Source of the DNA: Ramlibacter agri
Lineage (GTDB): Bacteria; Pseudomonadota; Gammaproteobacteria; Burkholderiales; Burkholderiaceae_C
Direction of reading: 5' to 3'
Length of the DNA stretch: 64,000 nucleotides
NCBI RefSeq assembly: GCF_012927085.1
Contig: NZ_JABBFX010000001.1
Coordinates: 1,488,001-1,552,000, forward strand
Shown here: piece after piece, positions 1 to 9,294 of the stretch
Numbering within the stretch: position 1 is the stretch's first letter
How the letters are laid out: each line of letters begins with the position of its first letter
The notes under the pieces: model-generated
Told to the model about the DNA's origin: nothing
Databases searched by the model: none
Seen by the model: only the letters and a program-made list of their open reading frames with translations
Position numbers and translations under genes: made by a program

Positions 1-2
1 CG

Positions 3-887
3 CCGGTGGCCGCGCACTGGATCGCGGACCGCCAGAGCGGGCCCCTGATCAACAAGTTCGGCAGCGAAGCGCAGAAGCAGAGCTACCTGCCGCGCATCTG
101 CCGCGCCGAGGTCTTCTTCTGCATCGGCATGAGCGAACCCAACTCCGGCTCGGACCTCGCGAGCATCGGCACGCGCGCGGTGCGCACCGAGCGCGGCTGG
201 GTGCTGAACGGCCGCAAGATCTGGACGACCAACGCTGACAAGTGCGACTACAGCATCGCGCTGGTCCGCACCTCGGGCCTGCCGGCCGACCGGCAGGCGG
301 GGCTGTCGCAGTTCATCGTCGATTTGCGGCTGCCCGGCGTGACGGTGCGGCCCATCGTGGACCTGAGCGGCGACGCGCACTTCAGCGAGATGTTCTTCGA
401 CGACGTGCTGCTCGCCGGCGACGCGCTCATCGGCCAGGAAGGCCAGGGCTGGCAGCAGGTCAACGCCGAACTCGCGTTCGAGCGCAGCGGGCCGGAGCGC
501 CTTTACTCCAGCGTCGTTCTGGTCGATGCGTGGATCCGCTGGATGCGCCGCAACGGGCAGATCGAGCAGCATGCCGAAACGCTGGGCCGCCTGCTGGCGC
601 ACCTGGCCACCTTGCGGCAGATGTCCATCGCCGTCACTGCGAAGCTGGCCGCCGGCGAGAGCCCGCTGGTCGAGGCAGCGCTCGTGAAGGAGCTGGGGAC
701 GACCTACGAGCAGGAGATCCCTTCGATCGTCGAAGCGGCCTTGGGCGCATCGCCCGGCCAGCCGGCCGACCCCGAGCTGCTGCGCGCCGCCGCCTACCTG
801 AGCCACATGGCGCCCACCTTCTCGCTGCGTGGCGGCACCCGCGAGATCCTGCGCGGCATGATCGCGCGCGGCCTCGGCCTGCGCTAG
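3..887 (+). CDS. Acyl-CoA dehydrogenase (5' end outside window)
   Basis: Flavoenzyme of the acyl-CoA dehydrogenase (ACAD) family, which oxidises an acyl-CoA thioester to the enoyl-CoA with FAD. The frame is open to the left edge and 294 residues are visible; family members are about 380 residues, so roughly 90 N-terminal residues are missing. The flavin-binding signature SEPNSGSDLAS follows IGM near residue 45, and the C-terminus has the FAD-contacting GGTREIL motif. The position that carries the catalytic Glu in medium-chain enzymes reads Gly (RGGT), as in several other ACAD subgroups. The stop is 11 nt from the next ACAD gene, so the two probably form one operon and perhaps one hetero-oligomer. 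The substrate is unknown. Confidence 0.93.
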   Translation, partial: PVAAHWIADRQSGPLINKFGSEAQKQSYLPRICRAEVFFCIGMSEPNSGSDLASIGTRAVRTERGWVLNGRKIWTTNADKCDYSIALVRTSGLPADRQAGLSQFIVDLRLPGVTVRPIVDLSGDAHFSEMFFDDVLLAGDALIGQEGQGWQQVNAELAFERSGPERLYSSVVLVDAWIRWMRRNGQIEQHAETLGRLLAHLATLRQMSIAVTAKLAAGESPLVEAALVKELGTTYEQEIPSIVEAALGASPGQPADPELLRAAAYLSHMAPTFSLRGGTREILRGMIARGLGLR

Positions 888-898
888 GAGACACGCGA

Positions 899-1888
899 AT
901 GTTTGCCGAAGCCATCGCATCGCTGCTGCAGGACCGCTGCACGCCGCAGGCCGTCCGCGCCATCGAGCAGGGCGGCTCGCCGGCCGCCCTGTCCGCTGCC
1001 CTGGAGGAATCGGGCTTCCATGAACTGCTGGCGCCCGAGGATGCGGGAGGCGGTGGGGCCAGCTGGCCGGACTTCCACCGCGTCATCGAACTCTGTGGCG
1101 CGCATGCGCTGCCGCTGCCGCTGGCGCAGACCATGGCCGCCCGCGCGGTCGTGCGCGCGCAGCCGCTGCCCAATGGCTGGATCACCTTCGCGCCCTGGCT
1201 GGTGCGCGAAGCCGATGGTTCGCTGCGCGCCGGCCAGGTGCCGTTCGGCCGCACGGCGTCGCATGTGGTCGGCATGGCGGGCGATGTGGCCTTGTTGTTG
1301 CCGGTAGCGGACGCGCGCATGGAAGCGAACGGCGTGTACGGCAGCCTGGCGGCCTCCTTGCGCTGGGAGCCCGACGCCGGCACAGCGCTGGACGTGACGC
1401 TGCCGGCCGCGCGGCTGCAAGGCCTGGCGGCGGCGATCCACGCTTCGCTGCTGAGTGGCGCGATGAAGAAGGTGTTCGACCTGGCCATGGGCTACGCCAA
1501 CGAGCGCGCCCAGTTCGGCAAGCCGATCGGCAAGTTCCAGGCCATCCAGCATCAATTGAGCGTGATGGCCGAACACGTCGCGGCCGCGGCTATCGCGGCG
1601 GAGGCGGCGTACCACACGGAAGACCAGGGCCTGCCTGCGTACGCCGCCTGCGCGGTGGCGAAGGCGCGCACCAGCGAGGCCGCGCAGCTGGTCGCCTCGA
1701 CCGCCCACGCGGTGCACGGCGCGATCGGCGTGACCGAGGAGTACGACCTGCAGCTGTACACCCGCCGCCTGCACGAATGGCGCATGGCCGACGGCTCGGA
1801 GACGTACTGGCACCGCGCGCTGGGCGCGCTGTGCGTGCAGCGCAGCGACGCATTGTTCGTGGATCTCGCGCGCGAAGTGTTCGCGTAG
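899..1888 (+). CDS. Acyl-CoA dehydrogenase, short partner type
   Basis: 329-residue ACAD-family protein. The ATG at 899 was chosen because AGGAGA lies 6-11 nt upstream and just after the preceding stop; the frame is open further upstream but only as a shadow of the first gene. The C-terminal helical domain is clear: ANERAQFGKPIGKFQAIQH (FAD/partner contact) and an HGAIGVTEEYDLQLY segment. The N-terminal half is weakly conserved and the protein is about 50 residues shorter than standard ACADs. Long/short ACAD pairs are known to form heterotetramers in steroid side-chain and related degradation; that this pair does so is inference from size and adjacency. It is followed 28 nt later by a Bug-type binding protein. 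Confidence 0.9.
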   Translation: MFAEAIASLLQDRCTPQAVRAIEQGGSPAALSAALEESGFHELLAPEDAGGGGASWPDFHRVIELCGAHALPLPLAQTMAARAVVRAQPLPNGWITFAPWLVREADGSLRAGQVPFGRTASHVVGMAGDVALLLPVADARMEANGVYGSLAASLRWEPDAGTALDVTLPAARLQGLAAAIHASLLSGAMKKVFDLAMGYANERAQFGKPIGKFQAIQHQLSVMAEHVAAAAIAAEAAYHTEDQGLPAYAACAVAKARTSEAAQLVASTAHAVHGAIGVTEEYDLQLYTRRLHEWRMADGSETYWHRALGALCVQRSDALFVDLAREVFA

Positions 1889-1916
1889 TTGCAAGAACAT
1901 TCCAAAGGAGACATCG

Positions 1917-2882
1917 ATGAATCGCATGACCCGCCGCGCGCTTGCCGGCATTGCAATCGCTTTCGCGGCAGCCACGGCCGGCGCGCAGCAGTACCCCAGC
2001 CGCACCATCACGCTGGTCGTGCCTTTCCCGGCCGGCGGCGTCACCGACGTCGTGGCGCGCGCGGTGGCTTCGCGCCTGTCGACCGAGCTCGGGCAGACCG
2101 TGGTGGTGGAGAACAAGGCTGGCGCCAGCGGGGTGCCGGGCACCGCCTTCGCGGCGCGGGCCGCGGCCGACGGCTACACGCTGCTGCTGGGGAACATCTC
2201 CACGCTGGGCACGAACCCGGCGACCTTCGCCAAGCTGCCCTACGACCCGGCCGCGGACTTCACGCCGGTGTCGCTGCTGGCTTCGCAGCCGCTCGTGATC
2301 GCGGTCCATCCCTCGGTGCCGGCGCAGAACCTGAAGGAGCTGGTGGCGCTGGCGAAGGCCAAGCCGGGCACGCTGTCGTTCGGCACCGCGGGCACGTCGA
2401 TCCAGCTGGCCGTGGAACTGTTCGACAAGATGAACGGCATCAAGATGCTGCACGTGCCGTACAAGGGCAGTGCGCCGGCGATCACCGACCTGGTGGGCGG
2501 CCAGATCAACGTGCTGTTCGATCCGATCTCCACGCTCTACCCGATGGTGAAGGCGGGCAAGGTGCGCGGCCTCGGCGTGACGACGAAGCAGCGTTCGCCC
2601 GCGGCGCCCGAGCTGCCCTCGGCGCAGGAAGCCGGCACCCCGGGCTACGATGTGAGCTCGTGGCAGGCGCTGGTGGTGCCCGCCGGTACGCCGGCTCCCA
2701 TCGTGCAGCGTTTGCACGCGGCGGTCGCCAAGGTGCTGGCCATGCCGGAAACGCGCGAGCTGTTCGCCAAGCAGGGCGCCGTGCCCACGCCCACGAGCCC
2801 CGAGGAAGCGGGCCAGTACATCCGCTCGGAGCTGGCGCGCTGGAAGGAAGTGGCGCAGGAAGCCGGCGTGAAGCCGGAGTGA
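1917..2882 (+). CDS. Bug/TctC-family periplasmic solute-binding protein
   Basis: 321-residue extracytoplasmic receptor of the Bug family. A signal peptide (basic MNRMTRR, then an Ala-rich hydrophobic stretch) ends near AGAQQ at about residue 24. Hallmarks follow: YPSRTITLVVPFPAGGVTD at the start of the mature protein, a VVENKAGASG loop, and HVPYKGSAPA near residue 180. Bug proteins bind carboxylates and other small metabolites and usually serve TctAB permeases; no tctA or tctB gene lies nearby, as is common for Bug proteins in Burkholderiales. AAAGGAG precedes the ATG. Its place after two acyl-CoA dehydrogenases suggests it captures the carboxylic acid that this operon degrades. Confidence 0.93.
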   Translation: MNRMTRRALAGIAIAFAAATAGAQQYPSRTITLVVPFPAGGVTDVVARAVASRLSTELGQTVVVENKAGASGVPGTAFAARAAADGYTLLLGNISTLGTNPATFAKLPYDPAADFTPVSLLASQPLVIAVHPSVPAQNLKELVALAKAKPGTLSFGTAGTSIQLAVELFDKMNGIKMLHVPYKGSAPAITDLVGGQINVLFDPISTLYPMVKAGKVRGLGVTTKQRSPAAPELPSAQEAGTPGYDVSSWQALVVPAGTPAPIVQRLHAAVAKVLAMPETRELFAKQGAVPTPTSPEEAGQYIRSELARWKEVAQEAGVKPE

Positions 2883-2892
2883 GGAACGAAGC

Positions 2893-3627
2893 ATGATCGC
2901 CATCGGCACCCGGGCGCGCGCGGAGCAGCGCCGCCGCGTGATCCCCGTCGCGGAGACGACCTTCTACAAGGGCGAATGGATGGAGGCGGGCGAAGACCCG
3001 CGGCTGTCGCCGACCGTCTTCCTCGCTGAGCAGCCGCCGAACTACAAGCTGGAGCCGCACTTCCACCGGCAGAACCAGTTCCAGCTGTTCGTGGCCGGCT
3101 CGGGCTCGATGGGACCGGTGCGCACGGACCCGGTGACCGTGCACTATGCCGGCGCCTACACGGGCTACGGCCCGCTGCTGTCCGGGCCCGAGGGCGTCCA
3201 GTACTTCACGATCCGGCCGGTGTTCGACACCGGCATCATCCCCGCCACGCAGGCGCGCGAGAAGATGGTGCGCGGGCCCAAGCGGCATGCGCAGGTGACG
3301 CTGGGCGCACCGTGGGAAGAGGCTGCGCTGGCGGCGCTGAAGGCGCCGGAGGATGCCTTCGCGATTCCTGCCGATCGCGGGCTTGCCGTGCGCCACGTCC
3401 GCCTGCCGCCGGGTGCGGCTTGCGAGTTGCAGCACGTGGAGGGCAGCAGCAGCCTGTTCGTGTTCGTGCTGGCCGGCGCGGGAACGGTGGCGGGCGAGGA
3501 GCTTTCGCCTTGGGAGTCCGCCTTCGCGACGCGGGACGAACGGCTCACGCTGCAGGCCGGCCCGCGCGGCGCGGAGATCGTGGTGCTGCACGTCCCGCCG
3601 ACGGAGCCGGAGTACGCGCCTGCGTAG
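2893..3627 (+). CDS. Cupin-fold protein, probable bicupin
   Basis: 244-residue soluble protein with no signal peptide. The N-terminal half has a cupin-like core: EPHFHRQNQFQLFVAGSG around residues 55-75, with His/His/Gln at metal-ligand positions, then a GYGPLLSGPEG turn. The C-terminal half repeats the pattern more weakly (CELQHVEGSSSLFVFVLAG, about 175-195). It is the last gene of the acyl-CoA dehydrogenase operon, 10 nt after the Bug gene, with GAGGAA upstream. A dioxygenase, isomerase or sensory role is possible; sequence alone does not decide. The second half lacks a full HxH ligand set and may be structural only. Confidence 0.8.
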   Translation: MIAIGTRARAEQRRRVIPVAETTFYKGEWMEAGEDPRLSPTVFLAEQPPNYKLEPHFHRQNQFQLFVAGSGSMGPVRTDPVTVHYAGAYTGYGPLLSGPEGVQYFTIRPVFDTGIIPATQAREKMVRGPKRHAQVTLGAPWEEAALAALKAPEDAFAIPADRGLAVRHVRLPPGAACELQHVEGSSSLFVFVLAGAGTVAGEELSPWESAFATRDERLTLQAGPRGAEIVVLHVPPTEPEYAPA

Positions 3628-3636
3628 CTTGCTTCG

Positions 3637-4008
3637 TTAGCGCCAGGCGTGCGCGCCGGCCATCACCACCGGCAGCACCAGTTCCGGAACCAGGTAGCCG
3701 ATCCAGACTCCGCGCGGTTCCGGCAGCCCCACCTTGCTCATGGACAGCAGCCGCCCGCAACCGGCGACGAACACGCCGCCCGCGATCAGGTAGACGAGCG
3801 TGCCTTGCTCGCGCACCGTGACGGCCGCCCAGCCGCAGATCACGCCCATCGCGAGATAGACGCCGGCCATGAAGCGATGCACGTTGTCCAGGCGCGCCGT
3901 GGTCTGCGGCTGGCCCAGGATCATCTGCACGGAGCCGCCGAAGATGCCGATCGCGCAGAAGGCGATGAGGCAGAGGCGGACGATGAGTTGGGATGTCGTG
4001 AGGTCCAT
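3637..4008 (-). CDS. DUF4345-like small membrane protein
   Basis: 123-residue integral membrane protein with about four hydrophobic segments (roughly residues 8-28, 44-62, 69-88 and 98-118). RLDNVHRFMAGVYLAMG and VAGCGRLLSMSKVGLPEP match the pattern I associate with DUF4345 proteins. Function is unknown. The gene is convergent with the cupin gene, separated by only 9 nt. It reads away from the next minus-strand gene and may be independent of it. Confidence 0.75.
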   Translation of the reverse strand: MDLTTSQLIVRLCLIAFCAIGIFGGSVQMILGQPQTTARLDNVHRFMAGVYLAMGVICGWAAVTVREQGTLVYLIAGGVFVAGCGRLLSMSKVGLPEPRGVWIGYLVPELVLPVVMAGAHAWR

Positions 4009-4053
4009 CTGGGCGCGGTGCTTGCTCGACGGACCCGAGCGTAGCCGAGATCC

Positions 4054-5091
4054 TCAGTTGCCGGAAGCCTCTCGGCACACGGTCTCGAGCGAGACCCCAT
4101 CGTCCTTGATCGTCCAGCGGATGCCGACCGGCCGCGCAACGGCCCACGCAGGACTGTGCGGTTGCAGCACCAGGCCCGAGCCGGAGACGGAATAGCTGCC
4201 CGCCACCACGTCGGCGCGTCCAGCCACGCCGATCGAGAACGCATCCGGATCCTCGAAGGAAATGGCCGCTGCCGGGCCGCGGGCGTGCAGGGACTGCAAT
4301 TCGATGCGATCCAGCGCGAGTCCATCGCGCGTCTCCCTGGCAAACACGGTTTCGCCCTGGCGCGCGGACGACGTGATTCGAAGCGTCTGGTCGTCGATCC
4401 TGGCCTGGATCTCGTAGGCCAGCTCGCCGGATGGCGTCTCGTACACCCATCGCTCGCCGGCTGCCAGGCTGAGCGGTTGCCGCAACACGCGCAGCGTGCG
4501 CGACTCGTTGCGAATGGCGGCCATGTGGAAGCCTCGCGTGTAGAAGCCCCGCAGCGCCACGAAATGCGGACCGCGGCGGAATGTTTCGGGGATCGGATAG
4601 CGGACACCCGCGATGTGCACGCTCGAATCCGGCCCCGCGACGGCACTCGAGTGGCGCCACATCATCGGCAGGCTGGTGCCGAGCGCGTGCGCGCCAGGGT
4701 CCGTCAGGCCGCCTCGCGACGGATCCGGCGGCGACGCACAGGCGACCTTCAGGACGACAAGCCCGTTCGCCAGGGATTCGAAGCGGACTTCGGCCGTCGG
4801 CAAGCCGCCTTGCCCGTCGAGCGTGACTTCGATGGCGCGCAGCACCCGCACGCGCTCGGGGCCGGTCTCGCCCTTCAGCAGCGCGGGATCGTTCACGTAG
4901 TCGACCTGTACCTGGTCGTGCCGGGTGAGGATGGCGCGAACGGAGTACGTCCCGTCCCCGCGCGCGGAGAACATGGCCTCCACGCACTCGAACTCCGGGT
5001 GGCCCGAGAAATAGGCGATCACGTGCCAGTCGTCGTCGACGTACTGGAACGGGATGGGGTTGACCAGGAAGGCGGGGAGGTGGAGCGGCAT
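4054..5091 (-). CDS. Hypothetical protein, 345 residues
   Basis: I do not recognise a family. The frame is open up to 5262, but that upstream part overlaps the next gene; the ATG at 5091 (MPLHLPAFL) is the most likely start because it lies after the neighbouring stop. It is a soluble, beta-rich-looking protein with no clear signal peptide or membrane helix. Short landmarks are DDWHVIAYFSGHPE near residue 20 and GFYTRGFHMAAIRNE near 175. A late WVYETPSGELAYEIQA segment suggests a lipocalin- or sandwich-like domain, but this is only an impression. It shares strand and close spacing (58 nt) with the CAAX-protease gene upstream. Confidence 0.6.
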   Translation of the reverse strand: MPLHLPAFLVNPIPFQYVDDDWHVIAYFSGHPEFECVEAMFSARGDGTYSVRAILTRHDQVQVDYVNDPALLKGETGPERVRVLRAIEVTLDGQGGLPTAEVRFESLANGLVVLKVACASPPDPSRGGLTDPGAHALGTSLPMMWRHSSAVAGPDSSVHIAGVRYPIPETFRRGPHFVALRGFYTRGFHMAAIRNESRTLRVLRQPLSLAAGERWVYETPSGELAYEIQARIDDQTLRITSSARQGETVFARETRDGLALDRIELQSLHARGPAAAISFEDPDAFSIGVAGRADVVAGSYSVSGSGLVLQPHSPAWAVARPVGIRWTIKDDGVSLETVCREASGN

Positions 5092-5149
5092 GGGGAGGAG
5101 GAAGATGATGAATGAAGTCTGATTCGATTCCTGAGCAGTGGCAATGCCC

Positions 5150-5965
5150 TCAGGCCGTATCAGTCGACCTGCGTGAGGTTCCGACCAGCAAGCGCCGCAA
5201 CGCAAGCCCGCCCGCAATCGCCGCCAGCGCAGCGCCCAGCCAGAGCGCCACGCTCGCGTCACTCAGCACCTCCTCGCCCGGAGAAGCCTTCGTGGCCTCG
5301 AGCATCACGATGGTGGTGTTCACCGCGGCATGCAGGGCAATGCAGGGAAGCAGCGAGCGCGAGCGTTCGTACAGCCAGCCAAGCAGCAGCCCCAGCGCGG
5401 AGGCAAAGAGGAACTGGTAGACGTTCAGGTGCGCGGCGCCGAACAGCAGCGCCGAATACGAGATCGCTGCCCAGCGTGGGTACTTCTGGAGAAAGGCGCG
5501 CAGCAGCACCCCGCGGAACAGCATTTCCTCCAGGACCGGTGCCAGCACGCAGGCCGCGACGACCGTCGGCAGGTTGGCCGCCACCATGCGGGTGAAGGCC
5601 TGCTCCTCCCAGCGCGACATCGGGATCAGCTGTTGGACCAGCAGCATCAACTGGTGGTCCAGGAGCAGCACCAGGGGCACCAGCAGGAAGACCGGCGGCA
5701 GCAGGAGCAGCAAGGTCACCGGGATGGACGCCTTGGCCGGGTGCACGAGATCGCGATAGCCCATGCCGCGGTAGTGCATGACCGAAACCAGGACGATGCC
5801 GTTCGCCAGCAGCACGACCAGCGCTTGCGCCTGCGCCGACGTCACGCCCACGGTGCCGCGGAAGTCGTAGAACAGGACGCCGATGATGTATTCGAGGAGG
5901 AAGTTGGCCAGGAGCAGCAAGGCTGCCTGGGCCACCGAAGGGAACTGCTCGTTGTGAGGCGGCAT
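5150..5965 (-). CDS. CPBP (CAAX/ABI) family intramembrane metalloprotease
   Basis: 271-residue polytopic membrane protein. It carries the three conserved motifs of the CPBP/Rce1-like family in order: EEMLFRG (the EExxxR glutamates) near residue 163, FGAAHLNVYQF near 195, and LHAAVN near 230. These supply the Glu and His residues that activate water in the membrane. About seven to eight hydrophobic helices are visible. Bacterial members act in membrane-protein or peptide processing and sometimes bacteriocin immunity; no bacteriocin gene is adjacent, so the role is open. There is no good ribosome binding site at the chosen ATG. Confidence 0.85.
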   Translation of the reverse strand: MPPHNEQFPSVAQAALLLLANFLLEYIIGVLFYDFRGTVGVTSAQAQALVVLLANGIVLVSVMHYRGMGYRDLVHPAKASIPVTLLLLLPPVFLLVPLVLLLDHQLMLLVQQLIPMSRWEEQAFTRMVAANLPTVVAACVLAPVLEEMLFRGVLLRAFLQKYPRWAAISYSALLFGAAHLNVYQFLFASALGLLLGWLYERSRSLLPCIALHAAVNTTIVMLEATKASPGEEVLSDASVALWLGAALAAIAGGLALRRLLVGTSRRSTDTA

Positions 5966-6133
5966 GGCGACAAGTTTGTTTGCCCAGCACTATCCCAGAG
6001 ATCCTGCTGCCTGCGCAATCGGGATGACGATCCGGCTCGGCCGCGCGCCGCTTTCAGCTTCTTGCGGTACGCAGCCGCGATGCGCGCTTCCTACAGTTCT
6101 CCGGCCGCAGCTTGCGGCGCTGGAGAAACCAAC

Positions 6134-8176
6134 ATGAAGATCCAACCCTGTGAATGGGCTCGCGCCTGGTTCGGGTGTGCGAGTCTCTCCTTGTTCCTGG
6201 CGGCATGCGGTGGTGGTGGCGGTGGCGGCGACAGCGGCGGCACGACCACCACCACCGGCGGCGACACGACGCCGCCGGCGGCCGTCACTCTCTCGGGTGT
6301 CGCCGCGCAAGGCGCGGCCATGAGCGGTGCGGCCATGGTGCTGGTGGATGCCACCGGCGCGCAGGTTGCGACGGCCACGGCCGGAACCGACGGCAAGTAC
6401 AGCCTCACGGTCCCGCCCTCGTCGAAGGCGCCGCTCGTGCTCTCGGCCAGCGATGCGAGCACGACCTACTACTCACCGGTGGCGCAGGCCAGGACGGGAA
6501 CGGTCAACGTGACCAAGCTCACCAACCTGGTCGCCGCGCAGCTCTCGCCTACCGGCGATCCGTCCAGGCTGTCCGCGCAGGTCGCCGGCGGCATGGCGAC
6601 CGTCAGCGCCGACAAGGTGCAGGCCGCGGTCGGCGCGCTCGAGCAGGCGCTCGCGCCCTTGCTGCAAAACGTCGGCGACAAGACCGATCCGATTTCCGGA
6701 ACGTTCGCGGCCGACGGCACTGGCCACGACAAGGTGCTCATGGCCCTCGACGTCGTGATCAACCCGTCCGGCGCCAAGTCCAACATCATGATCACGGTCA
6801 AGATGGCCGTGGCCGACGGGACGAGCCCCGCGGGCGTGAGCTTCACGAGCGGCCAGACGCCGCCGGCCCTGCCCGCCGCGGTGGCGACCGCGGTGCTGCC
6901 GGCCAGCGACACCGACACCCTGGTGGCCAACTACATGTCGCGCCTGCAGGCCTGCTACGCGCTGCCGCGCACGGTGCGCGTGACCGGCACGACGGCCGCC
7001 TCGGTGTCGGCGCCGCAATGCAAGAACATCTTCCTGCACGACGATCCCACGGCCTACGTCTTCAACGGCGCCACCGTCGGTCCGAACGGCGCCTTCCCCG
7101 GGCTGTTCCGCGACGGCGCCACGGGCGTGCAGTTCAGCAACCCGCAGGTCTATTACCTCACCAGCGACGGCAAGCTGCTCCTGGGGTGGACCAACACCGG
7201 CACGGGCGGGGTGTCGTACAGCACCACCTGGCTCACGCGCGACGCCGGCGTCCTCAAGGCGGTGGGCAACACCAACCCGTACGCCTTCCTGGTGCGGCCC
7301 TGGGCGGAGCTGCGCGACTTCTTCAATCGCGAGGACCTGACGTACTGGGCGACCGGCTTCGAGATCAACATCCCGAACTCCACGAGCGGCGGCGTTTCGA
7401 TCTTCGACCACGTCGTGGTCACGGCGCCTGATGGCACCCAGATCACCATGGCGCCGAACCCGGGCCTGAGCTACCTGCCGGTGCAGGGCACCAGCGGAAC
7501 CTCGGTGCTGCGCATCGCCGGCAAGTTCGTCAACCCGGCGACCGCCGGCGTCCCGCGCCGGCTCACCACGACCAATGGCGAGAACCTGGCCTGGGCGGGC
7601 ACGGCGGACTGGACCGACGCACAGGTGATGGCGATCAACAACGTGGGCAGCTGGCGGGCCGACTTCTACCTCGCGGTCAATCCGAACGTCATCGCGGCGA
7701 CCGAATACGTCCAGACGCTGGAGCGTCCGCTGACGGTGACCGAACTGCAGTCGCGCCAGTGGGCCACGGCGACCGCCGCCGCCCGCGCCGACGTGGTGGC
7801 CGGCACCTCCGCCACCGGCAACTTCGCAATGACGGCGGGCGACACGATCCAGCTGGACGTGGCTGGCACGCCGCCGGACTGGTGGACCGTTCCGGCGGGC
7901 GCCATTGCGCCGACGCTGGTCCAGGCCCAGGGCTTCGTCGCGAACGCCGGCACGCCCCAGCCGCGCTGGAACGACAACACCAGCGTGAGCAGCCTCGCGC
8001 GCACGACGACGATCAACTGCTCCGCGCAGACCTCGAGCGACCTCCATTGCGGCACCGCCGCCGGCACGTATTCGGGCAACACGCGGGTGAACCTGGTGCA
8101 GCTGTTCGCCTACGACGCGCGCGGCATGGAGTGGGTGACCAACATCAACACGACCCTGCTCAAGGGCATCCAGTGA
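6134..8176 (+). CDS. Large lipoprotein, paralogue of the one at 35042-37072
   Basis: 680 residues. The ATG at 6134 follows GGAGA and gives a lipoprotein signal: a hydrophobic stretch ending LFLAAC, then a glycine run and a Thr-rich linker. Residues 50-110 form a small repeat domain like carboxypeptidase-regulatory folds (TLSGVAAQGAAMSGAAM, TDGKYSLTVP). A conserved block follows (NVTKLTNLVAAQLSPTGDPS, DGTGHDKVLMALDVV), then TAYVFNGATVGPNGAFPG near 315. The second paralogue shares all these blocks in the same order. Predicted location is the membrane, facing the periplasm or the surface. Function is unknown; no catalytic motif is recognisable. The gene stands alone, with a hairpin after its stop. 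Confidence 0.82.
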   Translation: MKIQPCEWARAWFGCASLSLFLAACGGGGGGGDSGGTTTTTGGDTTPPAAVTLSGVAAQGAAMSGAAMVLVDATGAQVATATAGTDGKYSLTVPPSSKAPLVLSASDASTTYYSPVAQARTGTVNVTKLTNLVAAQLSPTGDPSRLSAQVAGGMATVSADKVQAAVGALEQALAPLLQNVGDKTDPISGTFAADGTGHDKVLMALDVVINPSGAKSNIMITVKMAVADGTSPAGVSFTSGQTPPALPAAVATAVLPASDTDTLVANYMSRLQACYALPRTVRVTGTTAASVSAPQCKNIFLHDDPTAYVFNGATVGPNGAFPGLFRDGATGVQFSNPQVYYLTSDGKLLLGWTNTGTGGVSYSTTWLTRDAGVLKAVGNTNPYAFLVRPWAELRDFFNREDLTYWATGFEINIPNSTSGGVSIFDHVVVTAPDGTQITMAPNPGLSYLPVQGTSGTSVLRIAGKFVNPATAGVPRRLTTTNGENLAWAGTADWTDAQVMAINNVGSWRADFYLAVNPNVIAATEYVQTLERPLTVTELQSRQWATATAAARADVVAGTSATGNFAMTAGDTIQLDVAGTPPDWWTVPAGAIAPTLVQAQGFVANAGTPQPRWNDNTSVSSLARTTTINCSAQTSSDLHCGTAAGTYSGNTRVNLVQLFAYDARGMEWVTNINTTLLKGIQ

Positions 8177-8185
8177 GCTGAAATC

Positions 8186-8213
8186 GCGTGGCCCACCAGC
8201 GCGGGGGCCACGC
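8186..8213. terminator. Hairpin between convergent genes
   Basis: GCGTGGCCC (8186-8194) pairs with GGGCCACGC (8205-8213) around a 10-nt loop. It lies directly after the lipoprotein stop and ends at the 3' end of the opposing gene, so it could act for either strand. There is no long T tract, so efficiency is uncertain. Confidence 0.55.
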
Positions 8214-8558
8214 CTAGGACTGCTCGGGCCAGAGCGAGCGCGCGGGGCGGCGGATGAACGACGGGTCGTCGTCCTCGGCCTCGGTCGCCATGGGCAACAC
8301 CGAGAACAGCATGTCGCAGCCGAACATCTCCTCGTCGCCACCCAGCAGGAATTCGTCGCAGCCGAGGCTGCGCAGGTGGTCGGAGAAGAAGCGCACCTGC
8401 CGGTAGCCATCGAGTTCGCCTTCGGCGACCAGGACGCCGTCGCAGGACACGCCGATCTTCAGCGCGAGCCGGTGGGTCGTGGGCAGTTCGCGGGCCATCG
8501 CAAAAGCGCGTGTGATGCCCTCGAAGCCGGCCGGGGCGGGGTCGTGCAGCAGCTTCAT
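8214..8558 (-). CDS. Hypothetical protein, about 114 residues
   Basis: Small soluble acidic protein of unknown family. ATG at 8558 is used; an in-frame TTG at 8603 would add 15 residues (129 in all), and neither has a convincing ribosome binding site. Visible features are ALKIGVSCDGVLVAEGELDG in the middle and LGCDEFLLGGDEEMFGCDM with two cysteines toward the C-terminus. The final 20 residues are charged and probably disordered. It lies just downstream of ureG on the same strand (gap about 85 nt), but nothing ties it to urease. Confidence 0.55.
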   Translation of the reverse strand: MKLLHDPAPAGFEGITRAFAMARELPTTHRLALKIGVSCDGVLVAEGELDGYRQVRFFSDHLRSLGCDEFLLGGDEEMFGCDMLFSVLPMATEAEDDDPSFIRRPARSLWPEQS

Positions 8559-8643
8559 GGCCGCGACGGTACGCGCGGCGCTGTCCGAGCGCGTGTAGGA
8601 CAACGCCGCATGAGCGGTTACAGCTGGTGACTACGCTCTCGAA

Positions 8644-9290
<647 letters not shown>

Positions 9291-9294
<4 letters not shown>

